Below are positions 56,460-64,000 of a stretch of 64,000 nt of DNA, piece after piece. This DNA is from Urophycis tenuis (Eukaryota; Chordata; Actinopteri; Gadiformes; Phycidae). The position numbers and the translations under genes were made by a program. Every line of letters starts with the position of its first letter. The first letter of the stretch is position 1. The notes below the pieces were generated by a model, which was not told the origin of the DNA, ran no database searches, and saw only the letters and a program-made list of their open reading frames with translations. The stretch is taken from the NCBI GenBank assembly GCA_036785325.1, contig JAXIVH010000008.1, forward strand, positions 5,785,318 through 5,849,317. Reading direction: 5' to 3'.

Positions 56460-56890
56460 CCACGGCCCTGCTCGAGCACTCCACTGAATTACCTCAGCTG
56501 GTCGACTGGTACCTCCATCACTAAAAGGAGGGAAAGGTTGGACGGCGAAATCACAACTCTTCTCCGTTTTGGCACCGCAGTGGTGGAACGAGCTCCCTGA
56601 CAAGGTCAGGACTGCAGAGTCACTCCCCATCTTCTGGAAGAGACTCAAGACTCACTTGTCCAGAGTTCACCTGAACACTGCATAACATCCATCCTCTACC
56701 CCCCTTCCAAATTAAAAAAAAAACTACCCTCATGCTCTTGTATGTTGTATGTCTTGGCACTTTATAATTGATTTTTGAAACTTGATCTGGTGACTTTCGT
56801 AATGTATTGGCAGCAATTAAATGTTTCACCTTCTTCTGATGAATTTACTTTTTGTAAGTCGCTTTGGATAAAAGCGTCTGCTTGTAAAGT
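56460..56890 (+). mobile_element. LINE 3'-end fragment
   Basis: Remnant of a C-terminal ORF (GGTGGAACGAGCTCCCTGAC, TTCTGGAAGAGACTCAAGAC) and a 3' UTR with GTCGCTTTGGATAAAAGCGT. Longer copy of the fragment at 46205. Confidence 0.7.
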
Positions 56891-57138
56891 TTCCCTGTTG
56901 GAAAACTAAAAGTAGGCTTTCACTCATTTGAAGAAGGTTGGTATCCAAAACGAAAGTGTTGCGATACAACTGCTCCTGTCATGTTATCAGCAACCTATAT
57001 TCTTGTCACATTCAATGGACATTTTGTTTCACTGATTTTCACTGATTTTTTTCACTGTTTTTTACTGATAGTTATACTGACTAAATAACTTCATACAATT
57101 CATAAATATTCAAGGAACCTCATCGATCAACACTCAAT

Positions 57139-57155
57139 TGGGGGGGGGGGGGGGG
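57139..57155. repeat. poly-G tract
   Basis: About 17 consecutive G. Confidence 0.9.
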
Positions 57156-57559
57156 ACAGTATTCAGTTGGTTGCCGCTAGATGATAAAGATAGTAAATTA
57201 GTATATAGACCTTGGATCTGGATCTGAGGTTTGTGACTTTGAGGACATATATCCATTATTGATTGTGTCCCTACATCTATCTGAAGTCATCACAACCGTT
57301 GAAGACAACGTCACACAATGCGTTGTGCCTCATTATCAGTCATGATTCACTACACGATATGTTCAAGCGTAGTTTGGAAATGCTCTCTTTTAACAGCCCG
57401 GTTGTACTAAAGTGTCGGAATTTGTTGATGTCCCTGTGAGTGGTGTATTGCTTGTCAGTGGCAGTGATTTCAGAGAATTTATTGATTCCGGAATGATTAA
57501 GGAATTCAGAACAGTTGGGTTCTAACTCTGTGGCGGTTCCCTACTTGATTGAGTGTTGC

Positions 57560-57850
57560 TTTGCTGTTGTGTACACAACTGCTTACCAACAGACTTGTGT
57601 TAGGACTGTATGTACATTTTGTGGGGCTTTGTGCTGCCAGCCTCATTCGTACCTTTGTATGCTCCCCTGGGGGATGGCTGAGGGACGTTTGTGTAAATAA
57701 TTTCTTCAAACATGGAGGGGTAATTAAGAGCAAACACTCCCAACGCCATCTCTTATGTTTACTTCCAAGAAAACACAAGAAGTGTTAGCATCTTTGTTAG
57801 TTGGTGTGCTTAGTTATGTTAGCACACTACTGCAATGCAAATATGCTGTA
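57560..57850. mobile_element. dispersed repeat shared with 45160-45445
   Basis: Partner copy; see that entry. Confidence 0.5.
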
Positions 57851-57852
57851 TT

Positions 57853-58021
57853 TTAGCAATTAGTCACGAGAGGGTGTGGATTATGGAAAAATAAGGAACG
57901 CCTGAACGCCTGAGAGTCGTGATAAGTCCCTCGGCTAATGCCTCGGGACTTATCACGCCTCTCAGGCGTTCCTTATTTTTCCATAATTCACATCGTCGAG
58001 TGGCTAATTGCTATTCTAAAA
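57853..58021. repeat. large palindrome (fold-back element)
   Basis: Arms of about 75 bases pair almost throughout: GATTATGGAAAAATAAGGAA and its complement TTCCTTATTTTTCCATAAT, then CGTGATAAGTCCC, with a loop at about 57930-57940. The outer arms (AGCAATTAGTCAC / GTGGCTAATTGCT) are more diverged. It may be a short MITE; no target duplication is evident. Confidence 0.8.
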
Positions 58022-59330
58022 CTGTTACCAACGCGGCAATATGAAAAATCATGTAGCAATAAAAACGCTTCTGTTTCACTAATAATTCACTAGATGCGCA
58101 ACAAAGTAGTTCCCAGATACAAGGAAGTAGTTCCCGGCCAGGTTGCATAAACAACACGTCGCTTGCAAGCAATCACTTGATTTTTAACAGCGCCTTTCCA
58201 CAAGCAGTTTATCGACCATAGTTAGTCCATCCAACAAATCGAAGTTAACTTTCCATTCCGTAACAAAGCAGAAAAAAGCCGGTTCCGAGTTTCTTTATTG
58301 TCGTCGTCGTTGCTATGCGCGGAGTGATATGTGAATTGGTCAGCAGCAGCGTTGGATGGGGACAGGTGTACTTTATCGTCTCATAAAGCACACCTATCAG
58401 CCAATCAGAATCAAGCATTGGGACTAACACTTTTAGAATTATGCTTAATTGCATTTATTGTGAGATTTAAGTGATTTAGGGATTGTGTGTTTGTGTATGT
58501 ATGCTCTTTCTGGGCCACAGTGGATATGACTTTCTGATATGTCTGATATTCTTTAATGATGAATCTGTAAAACATGGTTGACTTACTTAATCACATTATT
58601 GGTACTGTAAAACACAATACATTGTTAGTAAGATCCCAGCTTGTAAGGCAACACATGTGATTTTGACACAAAGTTCTACAAATGAATTAATCAGAAAAAA
58701 ATGTTTCTGATCCATTCCCTTTATTGAGTAATGCATTTCACAATCAAATACAATGGTACTATTCCCATTCACTCCATGTCAAACCTGTGCAAGTTTTGAC
58801 TTGCGCAAGTAGAACCAGCCAACCAAATGTACTCATGTTTACCAATGATTCAGGTAATGAGTTGCTCACTCGTTGAAAGAAAAGAAAATACAAACAATAA
58901 AAATACAAACAATTGGGTTCACTGCCCCTTTATTTACCCACTGGTTCCACTGAGCAGACCTAATAGAAATGACAATACGCAAGAGGCTTGATCAACAGCC
59001 CCCTCTAGGGGCCAAGCGGCCGACTCAATCGGCTTGCCATTCGGTACACAATAATTAAAATGTAATAGCAATACAGAACTATACAATAATAATCATGATA
59101 ATAGTGACTGATGGGAAATACAAAGTCTGCCTATTGGCAACCCTTTGTAAAAAAAAAATAACAATTTACAATTTACAAGTACTTGGCGCTAAATCCATAG
59201 GCCTATCAACAATGTTGGGTGTATTTGCCGTAGTCTGCACAGAAGAAAATACAAGGTACAAAGTGCACAGGTGTTGTTCACAGCAAAGCAAAGTTGAGTT
59301 TGCTGCTTTCCTGGGAGCCAAACCTCTCCT
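58022..59330. other. intergenic stretch, no gene seen
   Basis: AT-rich with scattered short ORFs. AATAAA-type sequences occur on the minus strand (near 58719, 58930) without an associated coding exon. Confidence 0.45.
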
Positions 59331-59339
59331 TATGGGAGC

Positions 59340-59880
59340 TCAGCTCCCACTGGCTCCCACCTAACTCGAACCCTGATTACAAACCTACAGCAGCTCATAA
59401 CATCGCGAGGTGCCAAACACGACCAAACACGACACCTACAACTTCCTGTAGCCTGTATCTGTTCGGACGTCGTGGTCACGTGTGTCGCGGGCACGCGGAA
59501 AGCGTGCCAACAACACGGGCTTGTCCGCGCCCAGACCTCCGTGCTGTGAACCGTGAGAACGGATCGCAGACGCGAGCCTAAAAGAAACAGGCGTCCACGC
59601 ACGTGGCCTTCGCGTCCCGTCCCCCCATCAAAGGTGTTCGGAGGCTCTCCACGCGCCACGCAGCAGGCATGCATAACATAACCACGAGCAAAACGTGCTC
59701 GTGCGCGAGTACGTCGACGCACGTGGCCGTGTTGGAGGGGGCGGGGTCGGTGTGGTCCACCGCGGGAGGGCGAAGTGGGAATATTAACAGGGATGGAGAA
59801 GTGTGCCTTTACTCACCGAGAGATGGTCAGGACAATGAAACACACGGTGTGACACGTGGCACGACGCACTTTACTGAACC
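59340..59880. promoter_or_regulatory. CpG-rich stretch with clustered CACGTG E-boxes
   Basis: CACGTG occurs near 59477, 59600, 59720 and 59854 in a CpG-rich stretch. The latter two share CGCACGTGGCC-type context. It could be a CpG island or transposon-derived. No start exon can be defined. Confidence 0.3.
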
Positions 59881-60216
59881 CGAAGTCAGACAGCACTGAG
59901 TTATCTCTCATCCGCGACTTACCCTCCAAAAAAATGGTGACGCCGTTCACTTCTTAAAAAAGCCCGGTCGTAACATACTCATCCCTGAGTTCTCTTTTAG
60001 TGAAGGTTCAGCCTACATCTCATAGAGGAACGATGGGCTACCAAGGGGCCGTGTAAGAGGTTAAACACCCAGATATGTAGGGGCATACACTGCAATATTT
60101 ATTTAGTTATGTTGTTACAAAAATACGAATACCATAAACAACTATACATATTGTGGGGACAGTTAAAATGTTATTTACGCATGTAGTATAGATTTGATGT
60201 GCATTCAAGCGATTGT

Positions 60217-60236
60217 GTGTGTGTGTGTGTGTGTTG
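60217..60236. repeat. (GT)n microsatellite
   Basis: Short GT run. Confidence 0.9.
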
Positions 60237-60498
60237 GGCATGTGTCTTATCTTTATTGCCTGAAGTGGCCCTTATCAGACCCACTGTCTCACCCTCTCCC
60301 CATCTGCAGTGGCCAGGTCCCCCTCAGACAGAAGGAAGGTTCCCAGGTAATAAAAGCGTAACGACCTGCCTGTGTTGGCTCTGTACCTTAGCTGGCTGCA
60401 GCACCACTGCCTGTGTTGGGGCCATGAGGCCAGTAAACCAGGAGATAATTGATGCCTCTCTCCTATTGTTGCGGAGGCCTCGCCCACAGGCCTCAGAG

Positions 60499-60561
60499 TG
60501 TGGGAAAGCTAATCCAGCCTGGGACTCATGGCTTTGTAATGCTAATGTCCAGCTATAAATA
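60499..60561 (+). promoter_or_regulatory. promoter of the plus-strand Hes5-type gene: CSL site and TATA box
   Basis: TGTGGGAA (60499-60506) lies 48 bases upstream of TATAAATA (60554-60561), which is 88 bases before the ATG. A CSL site close to a TATA box is the classical layout of Notch-responsive Hes/her promoters. TAATGCTAATG between them recalls the core of the array's C blocks. Confidence 0.7.
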
Positions 60562-60618
60562 GGGCAGGGGGAACCCAGCTCAGATCACAATTCACTCAGC
60601 TGTCCAAGAGAAGCACTG

Positions 60619-60641
60619 CTCTCTCTCTCTCTCTCTCTCTC
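60619..60641. repeat. (CT)n run in the 5' UTR
   Basis: About 11 CT units just before the start codon. Confidence 0.9.
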
Positions 60642-60648
60642 TACCAGA

Positions 60649-61264
60649 ATGGCTCCTTCCAACACTAGAGACTTCCCTTACTCTGCTCTCTCCACCAAAG
60701 ACCGACACAAAGTAAGTACAAATACATCTCTGCTCTCGAACCAGCGACCCACTCTGGTGACTCTCCTCCATGACTCCTGAACGACCAGTGCAGAGCTCTA
60801 ACCCGCTTCTCTCTTTGCTTCTGCAGCTTAGGAAACCGGTGGTGGAGAAGATGCGCAGAGACCGCATCAACATCTGCATCGAGCAGCTCAAGGCCCTGCT
60901 GGAGAAGGAGTTCCAGAAGCAGGAGCCCAACACCAAGCTGGAGAAGGCTGACGTCCTGGAGATGACCGTGTTGTTCCTCAGGCAGCAGCTCCAAACTCAG
61001 AGCGCCGCTCCTCGCGCGGCCCACAGCCACGGCTACGCCCGCTGCTGGAAGGAGACGCTCCACTTCCTGTCCGCCAACTCTGTGGAGGACGTGGCGCTCC
61101 CACCACGCCGCCAGCACCTCCACGCCGCCCAGAAGACGCTGGGAGGCGGCGGTGGGGACAAGTGTCCCACGTCTCCGCTGTCCTCCGTCCAGCAGCTCCG
61201 CGGCCGGCTGGGCCCGGAGAAGCAGAGCCCTGGAGCCCAGAAGCCGGTGTGGAGACCCTGGTAG
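60649..61264 (+). CDS. Hes5-type bHLH-Orange-WRPW repressor (her12/her15-like)
   Basis: Exon 1 (60649-60711; MAPSNTRDFPYSALSTKDRH) and exon 2 (60827-61264) join after the KDRHK codons to give 166 residues. The basic region and helix 1 (KPVVEKMRRDRINICIEQLK), helix 2 (LEKADVLEMTVLFLRQQL), Orange domain (HGYARCWKETLHFLS), a Gly- and Pro-containing linker and terminal WRPW are all present. It has RRDRIN, not the RRERIN of the array genes, and belongs to a different Hes5 subgroup. Zebrafish her12 neighbours a her4 cluster, so her12 is my first guess; her15 is possible. AATAAA at 61675-61680. The gene is codon- and GC-richer than the array. It is expected to be a nuclear Notch-target repressor. 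Confidence 0.93.
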
Positions 61265-61674
61265 ACGCCCACAGAACTCTCGCTCTCTCCCGTCACACCG
61301 GATGGACGATTTACGGGATATTTCTGTTTCCAACTGATTCTTTTTGTTACGGTTGTTGTCCGGGGGTCCTGGACTCAAAGCGTGTGCTCCCCGGTTGTTT
61401 TGTTACTTCTCTGAGAAGTGTGTGTGCCTTTACAATGTCAAAGGTTACAGTTTGATATCTGCTGTGCAGAGAATGTCTTTCTGACCCTGTCAGGGAAAAA
61501 CTACTGTCTCTTTGACTCTTGTGGAGTTAACCAGTTAATATTGATATTACTTGCGTGTGTGTTATTTTACCTATGTGTAATGACATGAAGTGAAGTTAAT
61601 CGAATTGTGTCCTTTTATAAAAGGACAATCAATGCTGTAATGGCACGCAATGTGCCTACTGTTTTGACACTCAT

Positions 61675-61680
61675 AATAAA
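61675..61680 (+). other. polyadenylation signal of the plus-strand Hes5-type gene
   Basis: AATAAA about 410 bases after the stop codon. Confidence 0.55.
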
Positions 61681-61689
61681 ATATATAAC

Positions 61690-62760
61690 AATAATTATTT
61701 TTTCAACTAAACATGATTTTCTCTCTTTGTTTAGTTCAGTTTCAGGGACCTCCCGTTGGAGGATTGCAGAGGATTGCAGGGCATTGCATGCTCACTTGAG
61801 CGGAGTAACATCATTAACGGCATCAAGTGCAGACATCTGTTAAAAAAAGTTACACCTAGTCACTAGTTAACTTCTTTTAAATAGTTACTCATATTATTAA
61901 TAATTGACTGATATTAGTAATAACCGTCGACAAACATGTTACACACACACACGCGCGCAAACACACCCATGTAGACACTTGAGTTGCTCTAGCTCACGTA
62001 CGTTAGCTGGATGTTACCTCACATTTTCCTCACCGACCTGCTAAAGCTGTCACCTGCTTGTGCGCGTATGGATCAGTGAGTGGAACACACATGCAAACGT
62101 ACACAGGAAGGCCGCCGCAGCGGGGCCGCGTGCAGTCGGCCCCCGGAGCTCAGCCAATCGGAATCGAATGAGCGCTCTCCTGGCTCTCGCACGTGTGAGT
62201 GCAACGGCCCGCTTCGCCCCGCGTCGCCCCCCCCTCCCCCCCCCCCCCCCCCCCCCCCTGTGCGTGATTCCCCCGGCCGTCGTGCGGCCACATCCCCCCC
62301 CCCCCCCTGGGGGCTACTGCTGAGCAGCCAATCCTGTCTCCACCTCCATCAAGCAGCTGGTGGGCTGAGCCGGGACCCGTGGTCGGGGGGGGTGGGGGGT
62401 GGGTGGGGGTGGGGGGGGGGGGGGGGGGGGGTTGTGGTGGGTGGTGTTGGGGGCGGCAACTGCCTCTGTGGAGCCTGACTCGGCTCTTCGTTCCCACAGC
62501 CCAGAGCCATTATCCCTCGCTCGCTCTCTCTCCCTCTTGATCCTCAGGACAAAGGAAGTGTGCCGTGTTAAATTACCCCCCCCCCCCCTCCACCCCTCCA
62601 CCCTCCCACCCACCCACCCACCCACTCACCCACCTCCCCCCTCCCCACTCCACCTCCACCCCTCTTTTGCCTCTCCCTCAAGCCATGATGATGCCCTGAC
62701 CCCTTTTGTCCCCCCCCCCCCCGCACCCCCACCTCCCCCGTCACCCTGCTGGGTTTTGGA
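61690..62760. other. GC-rich, low-complexity intergenic stretch
   Basis: Long poly-C and poly-G tracts (62229-62258, 62412-62430, 62575-62590) and CCACC/GGTGG repeats. The long frames on both strands are products of this composition. Two CCAAT motifs are seen (near 62154 and 62328), but no exon. Confidence 0.5.
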
Positions 62761-63740
62761 GGGAAACCAGAGCCTATCACTTTGTCAGGGACTGACAGCC
62801 ATTGGTCGACTGTCAGTCCAGGGCCAAACCTTTTGTCCAAAGTGTTCCCGGAGTTCCCGAGTGATGTTGAATTGTGTGCGCCACCGTGTCTCTGTGATAA
62901 AGTTGACTTTTTTTTGCGTGTGTGTGGAACAGCTCCATCTGAACCGCTCGATGATCAATAATCCTGACCCGTGCTCACCGACAATGAAAGTCTTTTCACG
63001 TCTTTGAAAAAAAAACACATCATAAACGGAGCGTAGTAACTGAACAGCGGGCGTGAACAGATGGGAGACGCTGCGTGGCGTTTATGATCAGTAACGTCAC
63101 ACCAGCGGGCCTGCGACTGTGCCTGCGCTCCTTTGAAGGCCGTGGTGTCGGTGTTGGTGTGTCTGCAGTCCAGCGACGTCATGGCAGACCCTGTGGTGGT
63201 GGGGGGGGGGGGGGGGGCAGCACATGGCCTCGGCCAGTGGTCAACGTGACACAACGCCTTCCTTGTTTCCTGCTTCGTTTCGACCAAAGAAAGATCATCG
63301 GCACAAGTGGCTGAGATTTCAGAAAGGGGATTTTAATTTGTGTATCTCGACCAGTGGTCAGACAAACGGTGTTGATTTGAAACCTTTACAGGCACTTTTT
63401 TTTTTTTTTTGCAGAGTTTGAGTCGCTTACAGATCCCCGCCTCCAGCAACACGATCAGTCAAAACAAATGCGAACCTTAAGAAAGTGAAACGCCCCCCGG
63501 TCACCCAAATCTGAGCTCGTCTGCCGTCAGACTTGCGTTTTGAGTCTCAAGTCATGACCTTTGAACCTAGTGTGTAAATGACGGGTAGGCCCAGTGCCTG
63601 CAACCACACCTGCAAAGCATCGTGGGAAAACCACTGGCCTGTGTGTATGACGCATTCAGGTGTAAGCCAGGCTGCAGGGCAGGTCTACTCTCCCAGATGA
63701 AAGCTAATGGGTTTACACACCGCAACTAAAGCCAGTATAA
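62761..63740. other. intergenic stretch, no gene seen
   Basis: A poly-G tract at 63198-63216 and a T tract near 63399. Nothing recognisable as a gene. Confidence 0.45.
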
Positions 63741-63749
63741 ACACAGACG

Positions 63750-63752
63750 TAG

Positions 63753-63790
<38 letters not shown>

Positions 63791-63928
63791 CCCCCCACAC
63801 ACACTCTCACACACGCACACTCATACACAAACACACATACACACACATACACACACACTCTACACACATACACACTGACACACTGACACACACTCAAACA
63901 CACACACGCACACACACGCACACACACA

Positions 63929-63960
<32 letters not shown>

Positions 63961-64000
63961 TACACACACGCACACACACACTCACACACACACACACACA
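63750..64000. repeat. long interrupted (CA)n tract
   Basis: CA repeats with TACA, CGCA and CTCA interruptions run to the window edge. The frames read through it are artefacts. Confidence 0.95.

Noticed and set aside
60665..61378. 237-codon minus-strand frame opposite the Hes5-type gene
   Set aside because: It is antisense to a clear bHLH-Orange-WRPW exon. The opposite strand of GC-rich coding DNA often stays open.
62073..63007. Several overlapping long Pro/Gly-rich frames on both strands
   Set aside because: Caused by poly-C/poly-G and CCACC tracts. No splice signals, conserved motif or family similarity.
63685..63981. 98-codon frame of Cys-Val repeats
   Set aside because: It is a read-through of the CA microsatellite. 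The same applies to the frames at 39162, 40312, 40367 and 49990.

Overview
The window is nuclear DNA of a ray-finned (teleost) fish. Spliced vertebrate genes with GT-AG introns, a tandem array of Hes5-type her genes, an L2/CR1-like LINE tail, a Tc1 transposon, an hAT MITE and long CA/GT microsatellites all point that way. The species cannot be named from the sequence.

Region 1 (1-4.8 kb): the last exon of a plus-strand her4-like gene, an AT-rich stretch with a compact CSL/octamer/SOX-like motif cluster near 2.0-2.2 kb, then a minus-strand two-exon gene for a Hes5-like HLH-Orange protein that lacks a normal basic region and WRPW. A GC-rich upstream element follows it.

Region 2 (4.5-34.6 kb): a head-to-tail array of seven minus-strand her4-like genes (stops at 6022, 11496, 15601, 19223, 23577, 27865, 31849) and one broken remnant near 34.0-34.3 kb, in units of about 4 kb. 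Each intact gene has a 63-nt first exon and a second exon carrying bHLH, Orange and WRPW. What repeats is the whole locus: a TATA/CSL/CCAAT promoter, three upstream noncoding blocks (E-box+CSL; CSL; CSL+CRE) and a roughly 0.8-kb 3' UTR. The sixth gene has lost its bHLH. A LINE in the first unit is flanked by identical 253-bp copies of its target.

Region 3 (35.9-40 kb): a second copy of the basic-region-less HLH-Orange gene, with a similar promoter and GC-rich upstream element, then DNA-transposon debris including an hAT MITE with an 8-bp target duplication.

Region 4 (40.1-55.4 kb): two paralogous minus-strand genes that I assembled exon by exon and do not recognise. Both begin with almost the same signal peptide and continue as a ladder of mini-exons, mostly 48 nt, each encoding one 16-residue acidic helix-like unit. 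The models close in frame at 128 and 166 codons, end with a single Cys near the C-terminus, and have a spliced 3' UTR. A rearranged Tc1 element has landed upstream of the second copy. This pair is the best candidate for an undescribed system.

Region 5 (55.4-64 kb): retroelement fragments, a large palindrome, a plus-strand two-exon Hes5-type her gene (60649-61264) with its TATA box and CSL site, and low-complexity C/G and CA tracts.

By family knowledge the her genes are Notch targets that recruit Groucho/TLE through WRPW. The CSL, proneural E-box and CRE motifs repeated with each copy fit Notch-driven expression. All motif-based regulation here is inference.
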